64,000 nt of DNA from NCBI RefSeq assembly GCF_037392515.1, contig NC_090290.1:33377753-33441752 (forward strand), read 5' to 3'. Within the stretch, counting starts at the first letter, position 1. Every line of letters starts with the position of its first letter. Origin of the DNA: Haliotis asinina (taxonomy: Eukaryota > Mollusca > Gastropoda > Lepetellida > Haliotidae). Both the position numbers and the translations under genes were made by a program. The notes below the pieces were generated by a model. The model had not been told where the DNA came from. It saw only the letters and a program-made list of their open reading frames with translations, and searched no databases. Shown here one piece after another: positions 33,866 through 46,580 of the stretch.

Positions 33866-34527
33866 GTGAATACTTAGACTTGGCTCAAGTGTTCTGTGTG
33901 AACTTCTGTAAATCACCAAGCCTTGGCTTAAGTGTGCTGTGTGAATCACCAAGCCTTAGTTTACATGTTCTGTGTGAATCACCAAGGCTTGGCTTAATTG
34001 TTCTGTGTGGATCACCAAGCCTTGGCTTAAGTGTGCTGTGTGAATCACCAAGTATTAAGTGTTTTGTGTGAATCACCAAGTCTTGCTTAAGTGTTTTGTG
34101 TGATTCACCAAGCCTTGGCTTAAGTCTTCAGTGTGAATCACTAAGCCTTGGCTTAATTGTTCTGTGTGAATCATCAAGTCTTGCTTAAGTATTTTGTGTG
34201 AATCACCATGTCTTGCTTAAGTGTTCTGTAAGAATCACCGAGCCTTGTCTAAGTGTTCTGTGTGAATCAACAAGTCTTGCTTAAGTGTTTTGTGTGATTC
34301 ACCAAGCCTTGACAAAGTGTTTTATGTAAATCACCAAGTCTTGGCTTAATTGTTCTGTGTGAATCACCAAGCCTTGGCTCTATTTTCTGTGTGAATCACC
34401 AAGCCTTGGCTAAGTGTTTTGTGTAAATCACCGAGCCTTGACTTCATTGTTTTGTGTGAATCACCAAGCATAGGCTTAATTGTTCTGTGTGAACGTCTGT
34501 GAATCACCAAGCCTTTCACTTGAGTGT

Positions 34528-34530
<3 letters not shown>
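33866..34530 (+). repeat. 33-bp minisatellite after the stop codon
   Basis: About 18-20 imperfect copies of a unit around 33 bp containing caccaagccttggcttaagt and ctgtgtgaat. Copies differ by short indels and substitutions. It starts about 390 bp after the ankyrin-gene stop, so it is probably transcribed in the 3' UTR. Repetitive short frames here are artefacts. Confidence 0.9.

Positions 34531-34591
<61 letters not shown>
34528..34591 (+). repeat. (CT)n then (AT)n compound microsatellite
   Basis: About 13 CT dinucleotides run directly into about 19 AT dinucleotides at the end of the 33-bp minisatellite. Confidence 0.97.
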
Positions 34592-34594
<3 letters not shown>

Positions 34595-35361
34595 GTCATG
34601 GTTACTGGGAGATGGCTGATAGATCTGATCCTCTATTTCCAGTGGTTTATGATGGCACAGCAGAAACTAGTGTATAACTGATAGCAGTGACAGTTCACTA
34701 GTTTGCTCAGTGGTACAGTAAAACAAAGTTTTATCTTGAGAGAAAGCCTGTATCAATGATTTATGATTGATAATTTCAGACTTTAGTTGTGCCATGATTT
34801 ATTGTAGCTTTCCCTGATAAAATGTTTTCCTCTGGAGAGTCTGGAACATACAAACAGTTTTAGCACTGCCTGCTTGCATTCAGTCAGTCAAATCACTTTA
34901 TAATGATTGTATCAAAGTCTTGTTCTCTATTGATTGTGTATCACTGCCTCATTTCCTGGAATGTAGTTTGTATTTTTATCAGATCCTCAGGCAGCAGCTT
35001 GTTGAAGGGTTTCAGATGTTTCTGGATGTTTGTCTGGGAGAACATTGTTAATCCTTCTCAAGTCGTGGCTGAAATATTGAAGCTACAGACATTCTGTCAT
35101 ATTGTCAGTGTATCATGTTCTTGTTGCACTTGTCATGCATTTGTGCATTCAGAGTACATATCATTCTGTCATCATCAAAATCTCTTGTGTATGGCGCAAA
35201 AACCCAGGGAATTGCAACATGCATAAATTTATTGAATCAGTGTTGTCTTCAGACATGCTGAAATTGAGTTTTTAAATGTACAAAACCTGGCCAGTCTTCA
35301 CGGAATACTTTTTGTGCTCTTACTGTTATCAGTGTTAGAAATGATCTTTGTATGAAGATTA

Positions 35362-35520
35362 GGGGCGGTGGGGAAGCCTAATGGTTAAAGCACTGGCTCA
35401 TCACGATGAACACCTGGGTTTGATTCTCCACATGGGTACAATATGTGAAGCCCATTTCTGTAGTCCCCTACTGTGACATTGCTGGAATATTGCTAAAAGT
35501 CATACACACGCACTCACACA
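35362..35520 (+). repeat. tRNA-derived SINE
   Basis: Has gaagcctaatggttaaagca (A-box region), ctgggtttgattctccacat (B-box region), gtgaagcccatttctgtagt and attgctggaatattgctaaa. A well-preserved copy. Confidence 0.75.
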
Positions 35521-36000
35521 CTAGTGTAAAGATAACTTTGTGAAACATGATCCTGTTGTTATCGTGAACTGAGTTCTTATTATTCGATGTGTTTGCAGGC
35601 GTCCAGTGCTGCTCTGCTTGCCACTGTCACAGAATTGTGTGTTTGTGAAAGGTCTTGTATGAATATTCCAGATTTTACAGTGGGTTTTATTGTTTGTTGT
35701 CAGTGTAAGGGTCATGGTTTGAAATATCACACTACTCTTTGTGAAGGTGCCATTGATTTTACAATAATCTTTTAATCTCTTGAAAGGTGAGGGAGGACAG
35801 ATATTTCAGCTGCCTTCAACTCTTCCTCCTGCAATGAATTGGTAGATTTCAACTTCAGACCACACATTGAAGCACTTACATTTCATTGATAACTTGTATA
35901 AACTGGCCATTTCACTCAAATACAACAAATACTTTTGAACTTTCTGTATTGATCTGTTACAGTATATAATGAAATATCCAGAACTTGATTCTACTATCTA

Positions 36001-36226
36001 TACTTGAACTGGTCATAGTAATGCTGCGTGACATACTAGGTGAACTGCTGGTCTTACTAGGGATGTTGTACCACTGACATTGGCTTGGAACCAGCGTAAG
36101 TAGCCAACCGAGTCTGTACTTGTACTGGTCATAGTACCGCTGTGTGACATACTAGGTGAACTGCTGGTCTTATGAGGGATGTTGTACCACTGACATCGGC
36201 TCGGAACCAGCGTGAGAAGTCGACTG
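36001..36226 (+). repeat. 117-bp tandem duplication, two copies
   Basis: Units start at 36001 and 36118. Both contain ctggtcatagta, gacatactaggtgaactgct and gggatgttgtaccactgaca, with scattered substitutions. Just downstream (36330-36450) a second, looser pair shares caacagtcag.gactccca. Confidence 0.88.
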
Positions 36227-36629
36227 AGGCAAAACACTGTTATTGTTACTGTTATTGTTTCATGTGACTCTGACATCTTTCTTGTTACAAGCTCAAGTTG
36301 TTACAAATACATCGTTAATGACACAGTGTTGCATTATGCCAACAGTCAGAGACTCCCACTTGGACTGACACAGAAACACTTGATAATGTCACAATGCAGC
36401 GGTGTGTCAACAGTCAGTGACTCCCATTTGGCTGACACATATACACTAGATAATGTTGTTTGATCAGTACCAATGAATGTCCATTCTGTTCAGTTATTGC
36501 CCTTGCCCTGATTCCCGTCCGCACACATCCCGCCTTGTTAATGGTTAAGTGCCTGTATCATTCCATGGTGTTGACAATACCAGTGATGAAATACTTTGTT
36601 ACGTGCTGTTTCTAGAGATTTAATGCAAG

Positions 36630-36980
36630 GTTTTATTACTCGCCCCAGGAAGATACTGCAGTGTAATATATTTATGGCAGTATTACACTAGTGTGATACT
36701 GCTACACGTACCACATGATAATGGCCATGGTTTACCATTATGACGTCACAATTCTAATACCTCTGACACAATGCTATTGGACCTTGCATGACTAACCGAA
36801 TGCTGAGAGTAACCATTCTGTAGGCAGTTTCTAATAAATGATGTGGGAGAATAATTAACAGAATACTGAACTTGCTTCCTTGAAATACCATTATTAAAAA
36901 AAACGTGAAAGATTTTGTATCGAACACACTTTTTCTTCTTTGATACTAAATCAGTAACTTGTTTAATAAGAATGGTGTTA
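36630..36980 (-). repeat. Dispersed repeat with palindromic TTACACTAGTGTAA-like motif, copy B (inverted)
   Basis: Reverse-complement match to 10920-11240: agtattacactagtgtgata, atgacgtcacaattc and a 'ccgaatgctgagagtaacc' block. Confidence 0.5.
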
Positions 36981-38837
36981 CTCGGAAAGTTGTTTAGTAT
37001 CCTCTGTATGTAAGATTGACTACTGGAAGTCAACCACAACCACAATTGTTGTGTTGGTAGCCTCATGAAGTGTACTTCTTCATTTGTGTTGCTTGTGTAT
37101 CCAGATAGTGTCAAGAAGGACACCGCTCTCAGATAATACTCAGGAGTTAACAATGTGTTCAAGCTGTCTCTGAAGTATTCGGAGGAATTACTCTTCACTT
37201 GTTGAGGGCAGTTTTTTCCATGTTCAGTGTTAAATAACCACATTTGTGTGACCCTCAGCTTACATAGACTGTCAGTAAACTTAACAGCCATGTAATATCA
37301 GTAGGTCCAAGACCAAAAACTAAGCTATTTAATAACAGATGAATTATTTATAAGTAGGTAGTATTCAGTGTGATATGTTCAGTTAAAGAATGTCTGTCTT
37401 TTGGAGATGCTGGGTAAATATGGTGTTTATTGTATTCAGCCATTGTCTTGTGACATTTTGATGAGAGGAGGAGGAGGAGGTTCTATTGGAGTCCAGTGTT
37501 GGTGTTACAGTACTTGTGAGACACAGTATGGTTTAGTGCTGTTTTTATGATGTCATCCAAACTACCTACCAAATCTCTCAGTTCAGTGAAACCCTGGATC
37601 AACATAGGCTTGATGTAATGAACTGTGGGAAAGCTGTGATTGATACTTGTATCAGCTGCCTGCGTGTCTAGACTTTATTTTAGGTTTGTTGCCACATCTT
37701 TATCTCCCTTCAGGAGATTTGGGGTTAGAATACATCACAGCTATTAATGCAGGCTGTGGGGGTGGTAATATTGCAGAGTGTGGTATTCAATAATTATCAT
37801 GATCATCAGATGGGTTAAATAAAACTCAATCAAAAGTCCTGTAGTGACATCAGTCCAAACTTTCTTTAGAAAATTGTCTCTCTGATTAAACAAAAGCCAA
37901 TCACTCTCATATTCTAAAGTTGTGGCAATTCAAAACTGTCAGTTGTATGTGTAGAATATCAGGTGTTGGTCAACACCCAACCAATCTTTCATCTGTCATG
38001 ACTGACAAGATGACAGTCTATACACAAGCCACTCGTGGACTCCTATACATGTTACATATAGCTAACCTAATATATGAAGTATTATGTGTGTATCACAGAC
38101 AGGTATATAGATAGATATGTGGTGGGTTTTGTATGGCACATGGGAGTGAGGTAATGAAATGTGTGGGGAACTTTATATATTACCATGATTAAAACAGTTT
38201 TGTCATTATGAACTTTGCACATACACACTATGCATCATTGTCAGCTAAATCAGATTCTAGTTCTCGTTGCGGCTATATGTAGGTCACATTAAAACAACCT
38301 TTTAAGATGTTAATCCCTTTGAAAAGAGGATAGAAACGGGTTTAATGTAACTATCAGTAACTGTCACACAGAATACTGTAATATGTAGACATTCCAAGGG
38401 TACATCATCTGAATACAGAACCAGTTTGCTGCATTACTGATCTGATAAGTGACCTCTGGTTGGTTGAATAGAGGTCATTTTGACATGTTCCATAATGTCA
38501 TCAGATACTTGTTTGACAGCTGCAGCAATGCATGCATATACCTGCACAGGCTTTACGGGGTGGTTACATAGACTGTTGTTAAATATGCTTGATGTCACAC
38601 CTTTAGTTCGTGCACAACTGAATTTTCAATTCAAAACAGCAACACTGCACAATGAAGCTGACAACTCAAGAGCTTCACAGAATATGGTGACATCTGTCAG
38701 TTTTTTTACAATGGTCAAATTTAAGAGAATGCTTGAGTATATTTCTTTGTTGTGGATTGTGAAATATTAATCGGCAGCTTGAATGGATAAGAAGCCAGTG
38801 TTTATCAATGTCTAAATTACAATGTTATTACCTTTAG

Positions 38838-38936
38838 TGTGCCGTGGAAGCCATTCCAATGAAAGGAGTACTTCCTGCTGCCAAACCTACCACCACTGTG
38901 AGGTCTGAAGTTCGGCAAACAGAGCAATACACACAG
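38838..38936 (+). CDS. Orphan exon-like segment, 33 codons
   Basis: Acceptor acctttag; only one frame is open, encoding VEAIPMKGVLPAAKP and then SEVRQTEQYTQ. It ends at CAG|GTGGTT, a plausible but weak donor, in phase 0. Without splicing the frame stops at a TAA at 38952-38954. I do not recognise the protein. It could be an internal exon of a second gene, an alternative 3' exon of the ankyrin gene, or a terminal exon with its own 3' UTR. Confidence 0.35.
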
Positions 38937-40405
38937 GTGGTTAGTGGTTGTTAACATCAGAATGGTTGATGTACTGTCACTTCACTGACTTGACTGGCTA
39001 GTGAATTTTCATGGATTCATGCTAATACACTTTTTAATTGTGCAAGATTATGGCCAGACGAAATGTTCATCATCAGAACAGCTTAATGATGAAACCTGTA
39101 TCTGCTTTCAAAGTTTGAGCTAGTGATTTATTTTGTGGTCTTGTAGTTCAGCCATAGGTAGCCCGACTGGCTTGCAAAATTTGGAAAATATTTCACACAT
39201 TGGCTCATATACAATCTAACACCTCTTCAGTAGTGTCTAGTACATAAGTTGTTACATGCCCTGGAGTTTACAAGACTCAAGTTGACCATCTGCCATCACG
39301 ACATTGGTGTTGAAAACAGGGTCAGTTGTGGTAGGTCATGAAACAGGCTGCTGTGATATGAGTTAGATATTTGTGGTTGAGTGCTCTTTAGGTTTCTTCA
39401 TGCTGGACAGTAACAGCAGGTTTATGAAGGACTTGGAACCTTCTCTATGAAAAGTGGCGCCGCCTTGAGCATGCATTCATGAAATTATGGCATGTATAAC
39501 ATGTGCCCACCTTGTGATTACACCTCCCTGACATAGGCAAATACCACTATCATGGTAGTCCTATCATTGCTTGCCTATACATCAGGGCTGTTGATTTCAA
39601 TTTATGTCCAATATTTTATCATTGTCAGATTTTTTTTCCCATGAACTATTACTCATGTACTATTTAAAAGTGCACTTGGGGGATGAAATAAATACCGCTA
39701 TCTAGTAAGGTCTTCTATAGGTCAGGCCTCTTGTTTTTTCACCGTTATTTGATTAAAGACGCATGTGGATTCAAGCTTTTGTTTTCTAAGACTAACTTTT
39801 GAAGATGATTCATAGTTTTGGTGATTTTTGTGAATGAAAAACTGGAAGTTGTGAATGAGATAGTTGTGATTGACATAATTGTGTTTTGTGGTTCTGGATC
39901 TGATGCATAATCCCAGTAGTGAAGGAAGGACACTCAAGGAGTTTATTGAAGTATCAAGGAAGACTTTTTATTACAAATATGATGCTTACTATGCAGAAAA
40001 TATATTTAGAATGTATCTAACAAAACCACAGTGGGAAACTGTTCCTTCAAACCTTTCACTTCCTCACTGATTGCATATTCCACACCAGTTAGCTACATGA
40101 AGGTTATCAGCATTTAAGTGTCGTTAGTTATGGAATGGCTGGAATATTTCTAACAGGTCCTAACCCATTTATTTATACGTCTGAAGAAAGGATGATGCAT
40201 AAAACAATTACTAGTAGTTGTATTTTGTTATATGGATTACATGAAACCGTTGGTGTATAACACTTTGATCACTTACCCAACCTGTATATGGTTTGTGTAT
40301 ATCAATGTAGATTGTATATCTAGTGAAAATAAGATTCATATTTTCTCAAACTCATATTGTATAAACAATTTATTTGTACATTTCTGAGATGTAAAAAATA
40401 ATTAT

Positions 40406-40411
40406 AATAAA
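40406..40411 (+). other. Possible polyadenylation signal AATAAA
   Basis: AATAAA followed about 20-30 bases later by a GT/T-rich stretch (tttagttttgttgttg), the expected downstream element. It could end a transcript from the ankyrin gene's distal 3' UTR or from the segment at 38838. Not unique, since other AATAAA occur at about 37818 and 39687. Confidence 0.25.
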
Positions 40412-40589
40412 CTTACCAAGATGATTTAGTTTTGTTGTTGCATTATGCTCAGTTGTGTATTATTTACTGCACTTGCAATCCTCCCTGGCTGAGGGCTAAG
40501 GAGGCAATGGAATCTTGCAGTATATGGTTCTTAGTGCAGCTCTGGTGTGTAAAGTCCCTTCCAGGATCTTCTGTTGGGTTTGAGGGGCT

Positions 40590-40745
40590 ATGGTTTAGTC
40601 TAGTGGTTAAAGTGTGGGCTTGTCATGCTGAAGACCCTTGTTCGATTCCTTACATTGATACAATGTGTGAAGCCTATTTATAGTACCCCTCGCTGGGATA
40701 TTGCTGGAAAGTTGCTAAAAGCTGTGTAAAGTCATACTCACTCTG
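40590..40745 (+). repeat. tRNA-derived SINE with intact Pol III boxes
   Basis: A box TAGTCTAGTGG (40596-40606) and B box GTTCGATTC (40640-40648) fit the Pol III consensus perfectly, followed by gtgtgaagcctatttatagt and atattgctggaaagttgcta. The best promoter-competent SINE copy in the window. It is not a functional tRNA gene because the cloverleaf is not maintained. Confidence 0.8.
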
Positions 40746-40749
40746 TGGG

Positions 40750-43110
40750 TTTGAATCTCATTGACAGCCTTCAGCTTTTTGGTTTTCCAGCAACAGTTCC
40801 ACTTTGACAAACTTTTTCAGTTCAGTATTTCCTCTTGGACGGAATTGACATGCCATGATATAACTGAAACCTGTTGGAATACTATGTACAAAATGCATCC
40901 CCAGGAACTGGGTGACTGAAAACCAGCTTATCTCAGCTTGTGAGGATCAATGCTTATGTCTATCACTGGATTATCTGATCTAGACAAAAAAAAATAATCC
41001 AAGACTAAGAAAGCTAAAAAAAACCCAAACACAGAACATTCACCTGTTTATGTTTTAATTGTAAACGAACTGGGACTGACACTCTGACACTTGGCTAGTG
41101 GATTTTGTATGTCACCAGTCCATCCAAAATAAAGTTAACACAGATAAATGTATGATTTCTCATTTCATATATGACAAATATGACATTGTATGAAATGTTT
41201 TCTTGATTTTAAACAGCGCTCAAAAGATATCTATTACTAAAAGTGGCATCAACACGTGGTCCTTTCCGTATCTTTGACACTCTATGCAAGAATAAAGACG
41301 ATAGCAACAGACTTTTAGATGTATCTTTTTTAAGAAAATGTTTGTACTCCGATTGAAACAAAAAATAGCTGTGAATATATAATCATATCAATTGCACTAA
41401 GATCCACATATACAGTGTGGTGCATATGAATGTCTTTACCTCACTGTTTACACATGTACTGTTGACCTCATGGCCATCTATACGTAATAAATAATGTGAC
41501 ATTACGACAAATTCAACTGAAACAAGCTTCCATCATGGCCCTCTTCAACCCACCCATGCTATTTTTATACTATTACTTCTTTAAATACCAAAGGATGTTG
41601 AATTTCAAATAGTTTAATGTGTCTTAGCTACTGTGCACATATGTATTACTCAAGAAACATTTAATTGAAGTCACAATTATGTGACATGATCTTGAAGTGC
41701 ATATTTTTATAATTTATGCACCTATGTCTCTGAAGAAAAGTATTAGTAACATCATCTATTTTATGAAAGATGTTCGGTACACATTTTCATGAAGAAATGA
41801 TTTAACAAAACACTCAGATGGGCAAAAGTCACCGTATTAGGTAAAGAACACTTTCTTTAGAGTATTGAAAAACAAACTGATACATGAGAAACATAAATAC
41901 GTGACATTTTTATGGATAACGTCTTCATTCTTTACGCAATGTTTCAGAGCTCAAAATTGTTATCCATGAAACGTGTCATGTATTCATGTTCGTTCAGTTT
42001 CAATATGCCTTCCAAAAACTTCATGAGAAACATAGCCTTATAATAGGATGAAACATTTTATGTTTATCAAGGGAAATATCACCTGAAACGTTATTGCTAC
42101 AGCCTTTTCAACTTGACCTGATCTGCTCTACAGGTGCATGACCCAATATGCCACTTGGTACAAACGGCATGCCGAGTTAACTTCATTAACAGGGGAGCAA
42201 ACAATGTTAACTTGGGACCATGTCTTGGCTCTTTGGACATGCTGACAGCCAACGGACAAACGTACTCCACAGTAATAGACCCACTGAGTTGTGATATGGT
42301 CACACAATGCATTTGTCACTTGATCAGGTCAAGCTGACATGCTGTACTGCATGTCAGACACTATTTAAAATATTTATGTCTAATCCAACTGTTGATAAGT
42401 AAAAAAGGTATTTCTGTGAACGTGTTAAGCAACAAATCACCATATATACATGAATTATGAACATAAATTATGAAACTTATTGGATGTATCGTGCTAGATG
42501 ACAGCCTGTAACAAATATTCTTGATGAAATCTTTTTCTCATTAAACATCTGGTAAGAGCATGAAGATGAGCCCCCAACGAAAACTGTGATGTCATTTGAC
42601 CTGCATAACATGATCACCCCCCAAGATGGAAAAAGTAACTTTTGATATATGTTTGACATTTTTTAAGTGAAAAATGTTGGTTGAGTTATTTTGTTTATTC
42701 AATTTTAATGAATTCCTCAAAACGTTGATGTGTATTGTCAATTTGTCCTTGAACAAACTCCAATTTGTGTACAGCACTACTCAGCAGTGGCTTGGGATGC
42801 TCGTACCTAGTCCAGTCCTGTGTCATATCGTAGATAAATACATTATGATCAGAAGTACAGATAGTGAACACCTCTATCCTAACAACAATCTGGGTTTGAA
42901 TGAACCATCACATCTGGAACAAAGGTGAAGGATAGGATTACCAGAAATATGTATTTTATCCTGGGACATAGATAAAAAGTCCTCATTGTGCCATTCATCG
43001 TATGCTCGAGAAGCTAAACAGAAAGAATGTCCTGTTTAATTTTTTCAATATCAGTGTGTCCCTATGAATCTCAGAAATGTGCAGACTGTGGATATCTATC
43101 CAACTATCCA
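40750..43110. other. AT-rich region with no supported gene
   Basis: I find only short frames. Overlapping plus and minus frames at 42097-42337 (up to 71 codons) lack recognisable domains. No repeats beyond short A or T runs are evident. Confidence 0.4.
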
Positions 43111-43117
43111 TCTATCT

Positions 43118-46100
43118 ACACACACACACACATATATATATGTGTGTTGGTGTGTTGTGTGTGTGGGTGTGTGTTTGTGTGTTGGTGTGTGTTGGTGTGT
43201 GTATGTTGGTGTGTTGTGTGTATGTTGGTGTGTGGGCATGGGTGTGTGTGTTGGTGTGTGTGTGTTCGTGTGTTGATGTTTTGGTGTGTGTGCTTATGTG
43301 TGTTCGGGTGTGTTGGTGTGAGTGTTTGTGTGTGTTGGTGAGTGTGTTGGTGTGTCCGTGTTGGTGTTGGTGTTGGTGTTGGTGTGTCTGTCTGTGTGTG
43401 TAGGTGTGTTGTGTGTGTTGGTGTGTGTGTGTGTTGGTGTGTGAGTGTTGGTATGGGTGTTGGTGCCTGTTGGTGTGTGTTGTTGTCTCAGTGTTTGTGT
43501 TGGTTCGTTGTTTGAGTGTTGGTGTGTGTGTTGTGTGTGTGTTAGTGTCTTGATGTGTGTGTGTTGGTGTGTGTGTGTTTGTGTGTATTGGTGTGTGTGG
43601 TGGTGTGGTGGTGTTTGTGTTGGTGTGTGTGTGTGTGTGTGTCGGTGTTGGTGTGTGTTGGTGTGTTGTGTGTGTGTTGTGTGTGTGTTGGTGTGTTCGA
43701 GTGTGTTGTGTGTGTGTGTGTTGGTGTTCGTGTGTTGGTGTGTTCGAGTGTGTTGGTGTGTTGTGTGTGTGTTGGTGTGTGGTTGTGGGAGGGTGTGTTG
43801 GTGTGTGTGTGTGTTGGTATGTGTATGTGTTGGTGAGTGTTCATGTGTGGATGTTGGTGTGTGTTGGTGTGTCGGTCTGTGTGTTTGTGTGTTGGGTGAG
43901 TGTTGGTGTGTGGGTGTGGGTGTGGGCTAGTGTGTTGGTGTGTGTGTGTTGTGTGTGTGTTGGTGTGTTTGAGGGTATTTCTGTGTTAGGGTTTGTGAGT
44001 ATGTGTGTTCGGGTGTGTTGATGTGAGTGTTTGCTTGTGTTGATGTGTGTGTTGTGTCTGTTGGTGTGTGTTGGTGTGTGTATGTGTATGTGTGTTGGTT
44101 GTCTGTGTGTGTTGGTGTGTTGTGTGTGTTTGTGTGTTGGTGTTGGTGTGTTGTTGTGTGAGTGTTGGTGTGGGTGTGTTTACGTGTATTAGTGTGTGTG
44201 CTGGTGTTTGTGTTAGTGTGTGTATTTGTGTGTTGTAGTAGGTGTGGGTGTTGGCATGTGTTGGTGTGTTGTGTCTCTGTTGGTGTTGGTGTGTGTTGGT
44301 GTGTGCGTTTATGTATGGTGTAGGTGTGTGTTGTGTGTCTGTGTGTTGTGTGTGTGTTGGTGTGTGGGTATGGGTTGGCGTGTGTGTTGATGTGTGTGTG
44401 TGTTGGTGTGTTTGAGTGTGCTCGTGTGTTAGTGTGTTGGTGCGTGTGCGTATGTGTGTTGAGGTGTGTTGGTGTGAGTGTTGGTGTTGGTGTGTGTTAG
44501 TGTGTGTCTGTGTGTGTTTGTGTTCTGTGTGTGTTTGTGTGTGTGTTTGTGTGTGGTGTTGGTGTGTCTTTTGTGTTTGTGTTGTGTGTGTTGGTGTGTG
44601 TGCATGTGCATGTTGCCTTCAGTGTTGGTCTGTGTGTGTTGGTGTATTGTGTGTAAGTTGGGGTATGTGTGTATTGGTGTGCTTTTGTGTCAGTGTGTCG
44701 GTGTCTGTCTGTGTGTGTTGGTGTATTGTGTGTGTGTTGTGTGAGTTGTATGTGTGTGTCGGTGTGTCGGTGTGTGAGTGTTGTTGTGTTGTGTGTGGGT
44801 TGGTGTGTTGGTATGTGTTTGTGTGTTGGTGTATGTGCATATGTCGGTTAGGGTGTGTTGGTGTAAGTGTTTGCGTGTGTTGGTGTGTGTACATGTGTGA
44901 GCTGGTGTGAGTGTGTTGTGTGTGTGTTGGTGTGTTGTGTGTGCATTGCTGTGTGATGGTGTGCGTTTGTGTGTGTCGGTGTGTTGGTGTGTTGTGTGTC
45001 TGTTGATGGGTGTGTGTGTGTGGGTGTGGGTGTGTGGGTGTGTGAGCGTTGGTGTCTGTCGGTGTGTGAGTGTTGGTGTCTGTCGGTGTGTGTTGGTGTG
45101 TCTGTGTTTGTAGTGGCGTGTTGTGTGTGTGTTGGAGTGTGTGTTAGTGTGTGTTGGTGTTTATGTGTGTGTTGGTGTGTGTGTGTTGGTGTGTGTTGGT
45201 GTGTCTGTGTGTGGGTGGGTGTTGGTGTGTGTGTGTGTGTGTGTGTTGGTGTGTGTATTTATGTGTGTTGGTGTGCTGTGTGTGTTGGTGTGTGTGCGTG
45301 TTTTTGTTGGTGTTTGTGTTTGTTGGTGTGTGTTAGTGTGTGTGTTGGTGTGTTCGTGTGTGTGTTGGTCTGTGGGTGTTGGTGTCTGTTAGTGTGTCTT
45401 TTGTGTTTGTGTTGGTGTGTTGTGTGTGTTTGTGTGTGAAAATGTGTGAGTTGGTGTGAGTGTGTATTGGTGAGCGTTTTTGTGAGTGTGTCTGTGTCTG
45501 TGTCTGTGTGTGTGTTGGTGTGTTGTGTGCGTGTTGGTGTGTGTGTTTTGGTGTGTGTGTATTTACGTGTATTGGTGTGTGTGTTGGTGTGTTTGTGTAT
45601 TGTGTATTGTATATTGGTATGTGTTTTTGTGTGTGGGTGTTGGGTGTGTCTGTGTGTGGTGTGTGGGTCTGGGTTGATGTGTTGGTGTATGTGTGTGTTT
45701 GTTGGTGTGTTTGAGTGTGTTTGTGTGTGGGTTTGTTGGTGTGTGTACGTATGTGTGTTAGGGTGTGTTGGTGTGAGTGTTTGCGTGTGTTGATGTGTGT
45801 TGGTGTGCTGGTGTGTTCTTGTGTGTGTTGGCCGTGTGAGTGTTGGTGTGTGTTGGTGTGTCTGTGTGTGTTGGTGTGTTGTGTGTGTCTTTTAGTATGA
45901 GTGTTGGTGTGTGTTGTGCAGATTGGTGTGTCTGTGTTTGTGTTGGTGTTGTGTGTGTGTGCGTGTGCGTGTACGTGTGTGTGTTGGTGAGTGTTAGTGT
46001 GTGTGTTATGTGTGTGCTGGTGTGTTGCTCATGATTGAGTGCCTGTGTTGGTGTGTGTCTGTGTGTGTGTGTTGGTTTGTGTTTGTGTGAGTGGTGATGT

Positions 46101-46546
46101 GTGTGCGTGTGTTGGTGTATTCTGTGTACTGGTGTTTGTGTGTGTGTGTGTGTTGGTTTGTGTTTGTGTGAGTGGTGATGTGTGTGCGTGTGTTGGTGTA
46201 TTCTGTGTACTGGTGTTTGTGTGTGTGTGTGTGTGTGTGGGATGGGTGGAGGGGTGTTGGTGTGTTAGTGTGGTTGTAGATGTGTGTGTGTGTGTTGGTG
46301 TGTGTGTTTGTATGTGTTTTGGTGTGGTTGAGTGTATTGGTGTGTTGTGTGTGCGTATGTGTGTTAGGGTGTGTTGGTTTGAGTGTGTGAATGTGTTGGT
46401 GTGTGTGTTGGTGTTGGTGTGGTTGTTAGGGTGTGTGTCTGTGTGTGTGTTGGTGGTTTGTTTGTGGGGGTGGATGTGTTGGTCTGTGTGAGTGTAGGTG
46501 TGTGTGTTGGTGTGTGTGTGTTGGTGTATGTGTTTTGTGTGTGTGT

Positions 46547-46580
<34 letters not shown>

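Larger units (their letters stand above)
34600..38830 (+). other. Downstream region: SINE, tandem duplications, no clear gene
   Basis: Apart from the repeats listed separately (SINE at 35362, duplication at 36001, inverted dispersed repeat at 36630) I see no supported gene. A 181-codon minus-strand frame (36746-37291) overlaps the dispersed repeat and has no recognisable domain. A possible small splice-bounded segment at about 35600-35652 is too weak to call. Confidence 0.45.

Noticed and set aside
35600..35652. Possible small exon (acceptor tttgcag, donor AG|GTCTTG)
   Set aside because: The donor is weak, the phase (out 2) does not fit the other orphan exons, and no homology is recognised.
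36746..37291. 181-residue minus-strand frame
   Set aside because: Half overlaps a dispersed repeat that also occurs at 10920-11240, there is no recognisable domain, and no splice or promoter signals were seen.
40596..40670. Functional tRNA gene
   Set aside because: A and B boxes are present but the acceptor and anticodon stems do not pair and the same sequence recurs as a dispersed SINE.
42097..42337. Overlapping 63-71 residue frames on both strands
   Set aside because: Three frames are open across the same bases by chance; none has a recognisable motif or convincing gene context.
44829..46388. TTAGGG motifs suggesting telomeric sequence
   Set aside because: TTAGGG appears only as isolated single units inside the GT-rich landmark block, never in tandem.
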